A stretch of 64,000 bases of DNA. It comes from Odobenus rosmarus divergens. Its lineage: Eukaryota; Chordata; Mammalia; Carnivora; Odobenidae. The notes under the pieces are model-generated. The model ran no database searches. It was given only the letters and a program-made list of their open reading frames with translations, and was not told where the DNA came from. Where the stretch lies: positions 954,639 through 1,018,638 of the forward strand of contig NW_004450330.1 in the NCBI RefSeq assembly GCF_000321225.1. Direction: 5' to 3'. Positions 32,380 to 45,000 of the stretch are shown here, one piece after another. The position numbers and the translations under genes are program-made. Positions within the stretch are counted from its first letter, which is position 1. Every line of letters starts with the position of its first letter.

Positions 32380-33160
32380 GCGTGTCCCTCCTCAATACTC
32401 CCCCGCAAAACTCCGTCACAGGCCTAGCCCTGAGCTGCCTCCTTTATCCCCGCGCCCCCTGCCTCCCGGACCTGGGAAGGGGGGGTGGGGACGCCGGAGC
32501 AGCAGAGCTGTCTGCGAGCGGGAGAGCCCCCGAGGGGTGGGGCGCAGCTACCTGGGGCGACCTCTGCCCCGCGTCCCCCCTGCCCCACTGATGGCCAGGC
32601 ACACGGGTCCCCCACTTCTGTCTCCTCCTAGACCTCGTCCCTCGCAGCGCCACTGGCTGTGACGACCTCGACCCGCGGCGGGGACACCAGGAACTCTCCA
32701 CGTCCGAGGCCGAGCCCACCCTCCGGAACCCCGGAAGGGCGCTCTGCCTCCACCCCTCCTCCTCCTCCTCCTCCCGCCTCCGCCTCTCCCCCTCGCCCAC
32801 CCCCACCCCCGCTCCACCTCCTCGCGGGCCGCCCTCTCCAGCCCCCGCCCATCCGCCGCGCCCCGGGCCGCCGGTCGCCAAGGTGCAGGGCGCACGCGGG
32901 AGGCCGGCCGGCGAGGGACGCGGGGACCCGACGCCCGAGTGAGTGCGCGGCGCTGGCCGGCGACGAGGCTGCGGGGTGGGTGGCCAGAGTTCTCCCCGGG
33001 AGGTACGGCATTGTTGCGTGCGGCGGCGGTCCCGGAGGAGGGAGCGAACAGCAGCCGCTCCTTGCCCACCCTCTCCCTCTCCCCCGGGACTCCGAGAAGG
33101 CAGGGCCCTCCCACCCCTTCTCTCTGCCCCGCCGTCCTCCCCTCACCGTCCCCAGCTCTC
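32380..33160 (+). promoter_or_regulatory. CpG island, probable promoter and non-coding exon 1 of the LRR gene
   Basis: This is the only long CpG-dense stretch in the window, with frequent CG dinucleotides, GC boxes such as CCCGCCC and no TATA box. A good splice donor (CGA/GTGAGTGCG) sits at 32938/32939 and a second (GAG/GTACGG) at 33002/33003. Either could close a non-coding first exon that joins the acceptor at 35870. Orientation is inferred from the next gene; a bidirectional promoter cannot be excluded. Several long open frames on both strands here result from high GC and are not proposed as genes. Confidence 0.7.
32740..32830. repeat. Polypyrimidine tract in the CpG island
   Basis: Nearly pure C/T on the + strand, including CCTCCTCCTCCTCCTCC and CCCACCCCCACCCCCGC, so strongly G-rich on the minus strand. 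Confidence 0.85.
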
Positions 33161-33461
33161 AGAGAGTCACAGTTAGCAGAGGGTGGGGCACCTGCTCCTT
33201 AGGCCTCCACGAAATAATCAGTGAGCCAGCCAGGCAATGCTGGCCTTGAGCATTGCCTTGAGCGCCTAGGTAGCTGCTGGCCCGGGCCACACATTACTGT
33301 ATATGGAATGACAAAGAAATGCTCATGATAAAATATGAAGTGAAAAGCTCAAGATTGAAGAGGGTCTTAAGAGAGTATTTATAGAACCTTACCCGTGTAG
33401 TTTGTGCTCCTGTAAATACCCAGAAAAGGCTCGTGAGAAATACCAGTAATATTACATAGTA

Positions 33462-33671
33462 CCACTCTTAGCTTGGACTGCCTTAACAAAACACCATAGA
33501 CTGGTGACCTAAACAACAGAGATCCATTTCTTACCGTCTGGAGACTGGGAAATCCAAGAGCAAGGTGCCAGTAAGCTAGGTTTGGAGCGTTTCCTCTTGG
33601 CTTGGAGGTGGCAGCCATTCTCAAGAGACAAAATAAGCTCTCTGGTGTCTCTTCTTCTTTTTTTAAAGATT

Positions 33672-33706
<35 letters not shown>

Positions 33707-34045
33707 GAGAAAGTGTGTGAGTAGGGGTAGGGGCAGAGGGAGAGAATGACAAGCAGACTCCCAAGCTGAGCGTGGAGCCTGATTTGGGGCTGGATCTCAT
33801 GACCCTGAGATCATGATTTGAGATCATGATACGAGGTCATGACCTGAGGTGAAATCAAGAGTCGGTTGCCCAACCCACTGAGCCACCCAGGAGCCCCACT
33901 CTGTGTCTCTTCTTATCAGGGCACTGATCCCATGGTGGGAGACCTGCCTTCATGACCTCATCTAACCCTGATCACCTCCCAAAGGCCCCATCTACAAATA
34001 CCATCACACGGGGGTTGGGCTTCAACAAAAGAATGTGGGGGGAGG
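33462..34045 (-). repeat. MLT1-type LTR, interrupted by a SINE
   Basis: Reverse MLT1: TAACAAAACACCATAGACTG, GAGACTGGGAAATCCAAGAG, then after the SINE TATCAGGGCACTGATCCCAT, ATCACCTCCCAAAGGCCCCA and GGGGGTTGGGCTTCAAC. Confidence 0.85.
33656..33898 (-). mobile_element. CAN-SINE with expanded TTTA tail
   Basis: About ten TTTA units at 33669-33706 and a degraded head GAGCCACCCAGGAGCCCC. Interrupts the MLT1 LTR. Confidence 0.93.
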
Positions 34046-34091
34046 GGGAGATGAAAACATAGAGTCTGTAGCAATACCTTCTAGGTGCTCC

Positions 34092-34215
34092 TTTAGAGTG
34101 GTTAAGAATTTGGGCTGTAGAGCCAGGCTGCCCGAATTTGAATCCCAGCTGCACCTGTTACCAGTGTTTGCCCTTAGGCAAATCACTTCCCTCACTAGGC
34201 CTCAGCTTCCCCACC
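34092..34215 (+). repeat. MIR
   Basis: Clear sense MIR: AGAGTGGTTAAGAATTTGGG, GAATTTGAATCCCAGCTGCA, CACTAGGCCTCAGCTTCC. Confidence 0.85.
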
Positions 34216-34221
34216 TGAGCA

Positions 34222-34510
34222 TTCATTCTGTTCCAGGCTCTGTTCCAAGTATCCATCAGGTACTAATTCATTATTCCTCATAACAATTCTTTATCATCAT
34301 CGTCATCCATCATCATCCCCATGTTACTGAGGAAAAAACTTTACATTTAATTGGCATTCAATTCTCACAAATACCAAAGAGGTTATAGTCCCACCATTTT
34401 TACAGATGAAGAAAACAGGGTTCGGGGAAATGAAGTTGATTACCCACGGTCAGTCTACTAATAATTGACAGACACAGCATTCAAACTGGTTCCTCTTGAA
34501 ACAAGGTCTC
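34222..34510 (-). repeat. MIR
   Basis: Reverse MIR: ACAGATGAAGAAAACAGGGT, ATTACCCACGGTCAGTCTAC. Together with the preceding copy it forms an inverted pair. Confidence 0.7.
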
Positions 34511-34703
34511 TTAATAATTCCCATAAACCTTTGTCTCTGTGAACCCAGTTCAGAGACCCAACTATTACCTTAGGTTATTGTAACCAAACCAGTGTGGGTT
34601 TTTAGCTCCTTGGTGAGTCACAGTTACACCAGGTGGAGTTGTCCCACAAAGTAAACTTTATTTGCAGCAAATAAGGAAATCACAGGAAATTGCTTTCAAA
34701 GCC

Positions 34704-34707
<4 letters not shown>

Positions 34708-34747
<40 letters not shown>
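34708..34747. repeat. (GA)n microsatellite
   Basis: Twenty uninterrupted GA units, purine-only on the + strand. Confidence 0.97.
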
Positions 34748-34750
<3 letters not shown>

Positions 34751-35261
34751 GGTTCCTTTTGTTTAGGGTTAGGAGGAATATTTAGATAGGAAGGCCTTGT
34801 CATCGTATGTAGAGGTGGGCGTAAGGTCATGCATGTACCTTAAGGAACCATGCCTATTCATACGTTGTATGTTATGTAAATGAGGCTCTTCCTTGGGAGG
34901 AGATTTTAGTATTATAATGAGGTAAAGGTCATTGCCAGTCATTCCAGAGGTCACTCCCCCCTCCATCTGAGCCAAAGTGAGTCCGGGAGTTTAGCTCAAA
35001 CAGTCTCCATGATCTGGGAGGTGTTGTCAGGGCTGTAGCCATCCCCTGAGGGTGATTTTAGGTTCCCTTTGCCTGAGTGAAGAGGTAAGCTGGAAAGAAG
35101 AGCTTAAAGAAAAATGTAAAACAAAGGTTAGTGAGTATAAGCAGGTGGGCAGTGAAGGTCAGGTCTTGGGATCTAGCTGGTGACATTATCACATGGAGGA
35201 ACCTTTCAAGGCTGGATAATGGAAGGGACAAATCAGTACTGATTGGGTGGTTTCCTGTGGC

Positions 35262-35525
35262 CAGCAAAATAATAGTAATCTCAATAGTACTAATAAAGTT
35301 TATTGAGCACTTTTACTGTGTGCCAGGCATTGTGCTAAGTGCTTTATAAACTTACCTTCCTTAATCCTAGTGACAACCATAATCCATTTCACAGATGGAG
35401 AAATAGAGGCTTGAAAAGGCTTCATAGAATACCTCAGGCCATCCAAGTGAGTCAAATAGTGGAGACAAGACTAAAATCCAGGTCTGTTTCCCTTCAAAGC
35501 TCACGTTCTTAACCACTGTGGATAT
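35262..35525 (-). repeat. MIR
   Basis: Long reverse MIR: GTGCCAGGCATTGTGCTAAG, CATTTCACAGATGGAGAAAT, ACGTTCTTAACCACTGTGGA. It ends about 350 bases before the first coding exon of the LRR gene. Confidence 0.85.
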
Positions 35526-35870
35526 GCTGCCTGGCAAGAATTATGTCTATAAAGAAAACTATGCCATTTAAAAATCAATATGTCTTTGGTAATACTTAGT
35601 GCCCACTAATGTTAATTGTATCCCTTTATAATGGAGTTCCAGGGGTACTGCCCCATTTTAAAGAATCTGAAAGAACATGGATCCATGAATATAGAGACTG
35701 GAAATTGAACAGTTCTGCTCAAGTGTCTCCATCTTGACTCCCTACTCCCATTTTAAGACACATGAGGCACTTTAAGGTTTTCAGAGAAGGGCATGCAGCA
35801 ATATTTGCCAATTTTTAGTGCGGGCAGTGTGATCTGCTCCTTAAAAAGACATCTGTGTATTGGGTTTCAG

Positions 35871-36099
35871 GGCAAGGTACTATTTTCAGAATCCAGGTGG
35901 AATCTCACACAGTAAAACAATGCCAAGAGAAAAGGAAGGAAGACAAAAAGCTAAAGGAACACCCCTGCCCATCGTTCCAATTCTTCAAAAGTTCCTGAAA
36001 ACATATGAGAAGCACTGCGCCCAGACGCAGACATCTGTGTGTCTAGCCATCAAACAGGACTTGAAAACCAGCATCAACAACGAACAGATTCTCAGGAAA
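35871..36099 (+). CDS. LRR gene, first coding exon
   Basis: The acceptor GGGTTTCAG is followed by 49 bases of 5' UTR and an ATG at 35920 with A at -3. Sixty codons end in phase 0 before GTGAGT. The start MPREKEGRQKAKG is basic, followed by the helical PIVPILQKFLKTYEKHC. An in-frame ATG further upstream belongs to intron sequence, so 35920 is preferred. Confidence 0.8.
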
Positions 36100-39000
36100 G
36101 TGAGTGTGTGGCCTCCTTTGCTTATTCTTCTCTGAAGTGAACTAACTAGGGTTTAGCCCCGAGGAACGCGGGTCCTCAGACAAGGCGCTCTCTGCGTTCC
36201 TGCCTGCCTGAAGCCCAAAGCCTGCCTCTGGCCCTTGGGGCTCTGCTCAGCATCTCTACCTCCCTGCTCCTACCTCCGAATCTCCCCCTCCCAGTCCTTC
36301 CAGCAGGCCTGGCTTTTCTCACACCCTGCTTCACATCTGGAATAGCCAACCTGCCTCTCCCACTCTACCTCTAGAAAGCCCCGCTCAAAGCACCACTTTG
36401 GGCATCATTGCAGGACATCTGTGCCCAGCACGCCCGCCACCCCACGGGACCCCTCCATGCAAATGTTTGCTTCCCTTGACAGCTCCTGTGTCCGTGTCAT
36501 CAGGCCAGACACCCCCCCCGCCCGCCGCTGCACTCACCCATGCTTCCCCCTCACTTGGAGCGAGGTCAGCAAACACAATTCTGACTCCCAAAGTACAGGA
36601 TTTCAGAAAAAAAAAAAAATCAGATGTCATATCTTTTCTGAGATTAAATCTAGGGATCGCTTGTGAGGGCAAAGAAGAGAGGCCAGCACTGAAACTAAAT
36701 GGTCTACTCTGGCAAAGGGGCACCTGCTAGTCCAGAAGGTGGGGCCTTGCCCCCAAGGGCAGACTGGCTGCTCTCCAGCTTTTCTATGGCCAGCCCAGAA
36801 AGACAGTTTGTGTTTTAATAACCAAACACCCACTGATTTTCTAAAATGCTGAGTGCTAAACAAGAGAATAAATTAATTAGAGATGGGTACTTAAAAATAA
36901 TCATTATTCTGAGGTGATTTTGACCCAAATCCATCCTACCCGTATTTTTCCTGAATGTTTTTTGGGGATGGGAGGATGATTACATTGCACCCCACATAAA
37001 AAGAACCTCTGAAAGTCCTCCCTAACCATCTCTTTTGCCTAAACTTCCACTCCCCAGGGCAGCTGCCTCTCTCCTCTTGCCCCTTTGGTCTTTCCCTAGC
37101 CACCTCTCCTAGTCTCCTGTCCCCTCTGCCCTCCTGGGTCTTTCTATTTTTTTTTTTTAAAGATTTTATTTATTTATTTGACAGACAGAGATGCAGTGAG
37201 AGAGGGAACACAAGCAGGGGGAGTGGGAGAGGGAGAAGCAGGCTTCCCGTGGAGCAGGGAGCCCGATGGGGGGTTCGATCCCAGGACCCCGGGACCATGA
37301 CCTGAGCCGAAGGCAGACGCTTAATGACTGAGCCACTCAGGCGCCCCTCCTACGTCTTTCTAATTCCTTCTCTTGTAGTTAGTTGCTTCTCTGGACTCCT
37401 CCATACATCTCCCTGCTCATAAGACTATACGGGCTGTTTATGTTGGGTGGGTTGCTTTGGTTGGGTCTCCATTTTGATTTTGAGCATCACTAAAATAAAA
37501 GTCTCATGAGACAATTATTTTTTACTGCATAGGATACACTCAGATAATTTTTCTTCTTTTCTATTTCATTAGAGAAAGAAAGAAAAAAGCTGGTTAAAAC
37601 CTACTCACTTGATTTCCTGACCCAATAATGAGTAGTAACCTGATGGAAAAAATCTGTGCCCTATAAGATTGCCTTTGCATATGGCAAGAACTTCATAAGT
37701 TTGTATTGAATTACCTCCCCAATGCACATGTGATCCAAAGTTAATTACCTTTTCAAATGTTCTAATGTTGTCTGATGACATTATTCTTTCTCTACGCATA
37801 CAGATGCATGGACATCTCTTTATGATTCCCACCTGTACTTTTTTTTTGACACTCCAGTTTATGCTTGTAAGACCTGAAGACTCCCCGACAAGCATCCTAC
37901 CAATTTCCTTAGAACCTTTGCTCATGACAATTCGAGATGAGTGTTATATGCTGGGGAAAGAGATCTGTATCTGGAGCCTTCAACTGAGCAACCCAGAGAT
38001 TGCCAGACTGGTAAGTCATGCATTTTAGAAGTGTTCCTTCAATTAAACTTAAAATTGAATATAAACATAATATGTATTCCAGCTGTAGTTCATTCGGTTG
38101 TTGACTGATATGCTCCAAGCTTTTCTTTTTTTAAAAAAAATGTATTTTTTAATGAAACATTTCAAAGTTATGTAAAAGTACAAAAAAACAATAAAGAAAT
38201 TATGGTATATTCATATAGTAGAAAACTCTATGGGTGGCTCAGTTGGGTAAGCATCTGACTCTCGATTTCAGCTCAGGTCATGATCTCAGGGTCATGGGAT
38301 GGAGCTCCACGTCGGGCTCCATGCTCAGTGCAGAGTCTGCTTGTCCCTCTCCCTCCCACTGCTTATGCTCTCTCTCCCTCTCTTAAATAAATAAATATAA
38401 TCTTTAAAAAAAACTATATAGCAATGAAAATGCATCAACTATATAGCTATACAAAAATAAAATATGATGACTCATAAAAACATATAAGCAAAGAGAGACA
38501 CAAAAGATTACATACCATATGTTGCATTTTACAAAGTAAAAAACAGGTAAAACTAATGTTTGATTATCATAAATTTACTTTTAGGGAAGAGGGAGGAGGT
38601 AGTAATTGGGAGAGGGCATTAGTGCCCATTTTTCTAGTTTCTTGCCTGTTTAAAAATCCCTTGTTTTATTTCATTGAATGTGTTAAACTTATTTTATAAT
38701 CTGTGTCTAATAGTTTCAATAAACTAAATTATTTTGGAGTCTGATGTTACTGACTCTTGCTTCTGCTGGCTCTTACTCATGGAACATTGTGTGTTTTTGT
38801 GATTTCTTTTGTACTGTAAAATTTTATTTCCTAGGAAAATAGTTGAGGCAATTCCTTGAGATCTGATTTGAAGACAGCATTCTTTTTTTTTTTAAGATTT
38901 TATTTATTTATTTGTCAGAGAGAGAGGGTGCACGAGAGAGAGCACAAGCAGGGGGAGGGAGAGGGAGAAGCAGGCTCCCTGCTGAGCAAGGAGCCCAATG

Positions 39001-42000
39001 TGGGACTCAATCCCAGGACCCTGGGATCATGACTTGAGCCAAAGGCAGACACTTAACCGACTAAGCCACCCAGGCGCCCTGAAGATAGCATTCTCTGGGG
39101 AGGATTTGCATTTGCTTTGGCCTCACACTCAGGGTGCTACCATCTCGGGGCTATGTTAAATTAAATTCTTGATCTGAGGGCTCTTTGAACCATCCAGGTG
39201 GTATGAATTCAGGGTGCAATTACCTATGTTAAGACTAGCTTGTGAGTTCACAGGGGATATATATTTTTTTCCTGTGTACTCAGTCTCAGTCTCAGTTTGA
39301 GATAGTTTTCCCTGGGGAAGGGAGAGTTGGGTTTATTTCTAATTCATCCTTACTCTAAGGGCATAGTGCTATAGCTCATTTTGTTTTGAGCCACACCTGT
39401 ATGCAATATTTTCTCTTAGACTCCTCACCTCCACTGATCTTGGGCTTTACTGTCCCCTGGACTGCAAGATCCATGAAAAGCACAACTCAATTCCCTGCTT
39501 TACCGGTGCTCTCAAAGGAAAAGCTGGCTTCAGTGCCCTGCAGACCACTCGAGGTTCCCACTTTCCCACATGCATTGATCTTTGGGTATTCCTCACTGTC
39601 CTGCCGATCAACACATTTTAAAAAGATATTTTTAAAACTCTTAAAAGAAAGCATAAAGGAAAAGCTTCATGATGTTGGATTTGGCAATGGTTTCTTATAT
39701 AAGACAGTAAAAGCACAGGCAACAAAAGAAAAACTAGATGGTTTGGGCAACATCAAAATTTAAAACTTCTGTGCATCAAAAGACATACTCAATTAAGTGA
39801 ACAGGCAACCCATAAAATAGGGGACAATAATTGCAAATCATATATTTGTTAAGGGGTTAATATCCAGGATACATAAAGAACTCCTACAATTCAACAACAA
39901 CAAAAAACAAACAACCTAACTTAAAAATGGGCAAAGGACTTAAGTAAACATTCTCCAAAGAAGGTATACAAATGAATAATAAACACACAAAAGATGTTCA
40001 ACATCAGTAATCTTTAGGGAAATGCAAATCAAAACTGCAATGAGATACTACCTCATGTCAACTAGTATGGCTACTACTATCAAAAAAAGCAGAGGGCACC
40101 TGGGTGGCTTAGTCGTTAAGCGTCTGCCTTCAGCTCAGGTCATGATTCCAGGGTCCTGGGATAGAGCTGCACATCGGGCTCCCTGCTCAGCGGGAAGCCT
40201 GCTTCTCCCTCTCCCAGTCCCCCTGCTTGTGTTCCCTCTGTCAAATAAATAAATAAAAATCTTAAAAAAAAAAAAAGCAGAAAATAATGTGTTGACAGGA
40301 CGTGGAGAAATTGGAAAACCTGTGCACTATTGGTGGGAATATAAATTGGTGTAGCCACTATGGAAAACAGGATGGAAGTTCCTTAAAAAATTAAAAATAG
40401 AATTACCATATGATTCAGCAATTCCACTTCTGACCTACCCAAAAGAATTGAAAGCCAGATCTCAAAGAGATATTTGTACACTCATCTTCATGGTAGCATT
40501 ATTCACAATAGCCAAAGGTGGAAGCAATCCAAATGTCCATTAACAGATGAGTAGAAAACAAAATGTGGGATATACATACAATAGAATGTTATTCAGCCTT
40601 TAACAGGAAGGAAGTTGTGACATATGCTACATGTATGAACCTTGAGGAACTTCTGCTAAGTAAGATAAGTCAATCACAAAAGGACAAATCCTCTATCATT
40701 GTATTATAGGAAGTACCTAGAGTAGTAAGACTCATAGAGAAAGAAAATAAAATGGCGGTTGCCAGACATTGTGGGGGAGGGGAGACTGGGAGTTATGTTT
40801 TCCTGGGTACAGAGTTTGAGTTTTACAAGATGAAAAAAGTTCTGGAGATGGATGGTGTTGAGGGTTGTACAACAGTGTGAATGCACTTAATGCCCCTGAA
40901 CTGTGAACCTAAAAATGGTTAAGATGGCAAATTCTTTATGTGTATTTGACCACAATTCAAAATAAATTTTAAAAAGGTACCTTTAATGCATAACCAGAAT
41001 TTGTAGTTGTTTTTATTAAAAGTGTCAGTCAGGGGGCACCTGGGTGGCTCAGATGGTTAAGCATCTGCCTTCGGCTCAGGTCATGATCCCAGGGTCCTGG
41101 GATCGAGCCCCGCATCGGGCTCCTGCCTCAGCAGGGAGCCTGCTTCTCCCTCTCCCTCTGCCTCTCTCCCTGCTCATGCTCTCTCTCTCTCTCTGTATCT
41201 CTGTGTCTCAAATCAATAAATAAAATCTTAAAAAAAAAAAAAGTGTCAGTCAGGGTACCCAGTCCATTTAAGCAGGCCGTAGAATGCTGTCCATGCATGT
41301 TAAAAGCGATCCTTAATAGTTCTTTAAAATGCAGCCCTCTTGGTCACCTGGAGGCTGTTAGGGAATTCTGTGGTCGATGGCTATAGTCTTGCCCGCAGCA
41401 GTGCTAGTGCCCCAGGGAATGACACTGCAAACCACTGGTTGAGATCCTTAGGACCTGGGTTGAGAGCCTGTTTTGCACAGACCAGCATTACCATAGGCAG
41501 TGACTTGCCACATTGCCTCCTCTGTCAGAAACACAGCTTGCAAGATCCAATCCAGCACTTGAACAAGGTGTTTTCTCATAAAAGAGACCTCAAACGCCAG
41601 CTCTGTAGTTAAGGCTGCAAGGGCTCTTATATTCTCAGCCAAGCTATAATTTGGAACCCTATCTCTGACCAACATGTCATTGCCTCAGGAAACCCTAAAT
41701 CCTCCAAACCCCACCAAAGCCTCCTTTAGGTTTAAATTCTGAACTGAAGAAATCCTTAGGTTGTGGTAATTCTAATTGCTGAAAGGTGGCCTTTGTGATT
41801 TGTAGCTTTAAATACCTCCTCCTGTCAATGAGGTAGGGATTTAATTGTCACTGGAATCCTTTGTTACCACAAGAAATGACCTTGCCATAGATCCCTCCAT
41901 TCAGGAGACTGAGAGAACCTGACATGGTTCCAAATGTTCGTGTATTGCCCCCAGTCCTGTGGCTTCACCATGAGAAACACCTCGTTGCTGAATTTGTATG

Positions 42001-45000
42001 GTCCAGTTCTTTTTTTTTTTTTTTTAAGATTTTAGTTTAGAGAGAGCGAGAGTATGTGAGCCAGGGGAGGGACAGAGGGAGAAGGAGAGAAGCAGACTCC
42101 CTGCTGAGCACAGAGCCTGACATGGGGCTTGATCCCAGGACCCCGAGACCATAACCTGAGCCAAAATCAAGAGTCTGATACTTAACCAAGTGAACCACCC
42201 ATGCACCCCTGCCTGGCCTAGTTCTGAGCAGACCTCTATATCCTCTAAACCCTAATACCTGTAACAGTGAATATAAATTACTTAGGAGGTAATTTAACTA
42301 TTATAATTGTTTTGCCTAGTTATACGAAAGTTGTCATGATGTTACTTCTCTATTGAAAAGAACACAACCCTAGGAGGATAAATTTGTGGGTTAGAATATC
42401 AACATCTGTGTTAGTCTGGGTGGGCTGCCATAACCTAGTACCACAGGTTACACGGTTTAAACAACAGAAATTTATTTCCTCACAGTTATAAAGGCTTGGA
42501 AGTCTGAGCTCAAGGTGTCAGCAAAGTTGGTGTCTTCTGGACCAGCCCCTAATAACATCTAAAAAGAGATGCTACAGTATATCTCATCTCATCTCATCTC
42601 ATCATAAAGCTTGGTGTTTCCCATTTAATTCTTCACAGTCGTCCTTTTAAAGGGCAATTATTTATTTTTTCTTTTATTTTCATGCCACTTTCTCCTTGGG
42701 GGAATTAGAAAGTTGTCTCAAAGGTAAAACTGTTGAGGTAATGAACATAATGGGCTTTTAGATTACATGAAAACACAGAGCGTATTTGTCTCCCTTGCGT
42801 GAGCACGGTTTCACCTCACGTTCTTAGGCTTCACTTCTGGAGTTGAAGGGGCGTGCCGCCTGCCCATTTACCAGCCTGGAGCTCATTGACTGCAGGATGG
42901 ATCTGTGGGCTCTCGGGAGACTCGGGAGGGCTCTGCCATGCAGCTGTCTGCGTTCCCTCGTCCTCGATTACTGCAGGTGAGGCTGGAATGCGGGGTTCCT
43001 TCAGGGCTCCTGCTGCTGTCTGCTGAGGGAGGCAAAGCAGGGAGGGCGGTGGCCTGGTTCCTTGTGCCTCATCAAGTCATCGCTGAAAGGGGACACTCCA
43101 AAACCTCCTTAGAGCTAATGTTCCTGAGTAAATGTCAGGGTTCTCAAAAAGAGGCTTTTTTCATTCATTTATCCATCCATCCTTCCCTTCCTTCCTCCCC
43201 TTCCTTCCTTCCTTTCTTTTTATTCATTTATTCTGTCAACAAATATTTGTCAATGGCCTGTTTGTGCAAGACACTGCTCTTTGCTAAGGAAGATACACAT
43301 ATATATAAGGCAATGCCACTGAGCAAGGAAGTCCTTGATACAGTAGAGGAGAGGCGACATGCTCTAGGTTACGTATAACGCAGGGTAGAAAGCCTGAATG
43401 TCACAAAAAATGTCCATGTAAATTTTAGTGGTTTGGATAAGGGGAACGATGATCCCCTACAGGACAGGCCATTATTCACCAGGAGCGGAGGTGGGAGGAC
43501 AGGTGTGGTACTAGGGAAAAGAGCCAGTCTTTCAGAGAGGGCTGTGGCACCAGGCTGTCAGGGGAGGGTCAGGGGGTAATAATAATGATGATGATATCAG
43601 CTAATTGTTATTGAGTGCTAACTGTGTGTCAAGCACAGTGCATGGCTTATCTCATTTATTCTCCCAACCACAGAGAGATATGTACCATTACATACGGATG
43701 TAGGATAGATAATGACAGATATGTACCATTTCCATCCTTTGACTCTATATAGATGAGGAAAGACTCAAGGGGATTAACTGGCTTGTTCAAGGCCATTCAC
43801 CTCTTAGGAATGTAACCTAGATGTGAATCCAGCCATCTGAATCCGAGCCCACTTCTGATCTGTGATACTAGATTGCTGGGGGCGTCTATAGTGTGCCATC
43901 CATAAATAATTTCAACCTGCTTGTGTGATGTGCGATAGGTCATGCAACCTCTCTGATCTATGAGATGATCTCTTCCACTTCTCAGGTCTTTGATTCTGAG
44001 ACTCTTCCCCTGGAGCCTGGTGCTACCTTATACTCAGACGGCCAGTGGGCTGTGAGGTGAAAGAGCTGATTCATGCCTGAGAAGTGGTACCACCGCAACA
44101 CAAAGACCCCATTAAGGAACTAGGGTCTTATGAGGGCCCTGGTTGTGACAGTGGACAATTCTATCACCAAAAAGCTGGGGAGAGGGACTGTCTCTGGAGG
44201 TTCTCTGTGTTTCTGAGGTGCTTGGAGGAGCCTCAGTTAGGGTTTCCTAACACAGAACAGCAGAAGTCCAGTGTCCTCAGGATACCCTGCAGTGACTTAG
44301 GATCAGCCTGGGAGTCTCCGAGCTTCCCACACTGCACTGGGCAGAACCAGCCCCCCTGCTGAGACCCTTCTGGACTCCAGCTCCTGCGCTGGACCCAGAG
44401 ACCTGCACTGGCAGGAAGACAGAAGGAAGAAAAAAGGAATCCCCATTGTTAGGAAACAGCTTACTTTATTTTTTTTTTTTTAAGATTTTATTTATTTATT
44501 TGACAGAGAGAGAGAGCACAGCACGGGGAGGGGTAGGGGGAGAGGGACAAGCAGACTCCCCGCTGAGCAGGGAGCCTGACACGGGGCTCGATCCCAGGAC
44601 TCTGAGATCATGACCTGAGCTAAAGGCAAATGCTTAACCGACTGAGCCACCCAGGCGCCCCCACAGCTTACTTTATTTTTAAAAGATTTTATTTATCTGT
44701 TTAGAGAGAGGGGGAGGGAGAGAGAGAATCTCCAGCAGACTCTGTGCTGAGCCAGGAGCCCAAAACAGGGCTCCATATCAGGACCCTGAGATCATGAGCT
44801 GAGCCAAAATCAAGAGTTGGATGCTTACCCGACGGAGCCACCCAGGTGCCCCAGGAAATAGCTTATGTTCATTATCTGTTGAAATCCTGCTATTGCCAAG
44901 ACACCTAGAGTTGTCAGGGTTGGGTGGTTGGGAGTCACCACTGAGACCTCAACACTGGTAAAAGAGCAGGCTACCAGCCTCTGGGGACTTCCCTCCGCTT

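Noticed and set aside
32424..33249. Long open frames (up to 196 codons) on both strands of the CpG island
   Set aside because: High GC lowers stop frequency. The translations are Pro/Arg/Gly-rich low complexity and conflict between strands.
42905..43378. A 157-codon open frame overlapping the third LRR exon
   Set aside because: It is in another frame from the repeat-encoding one and runs into a simple pyrimidine repeat; the exon in the correct phase explains the locus.
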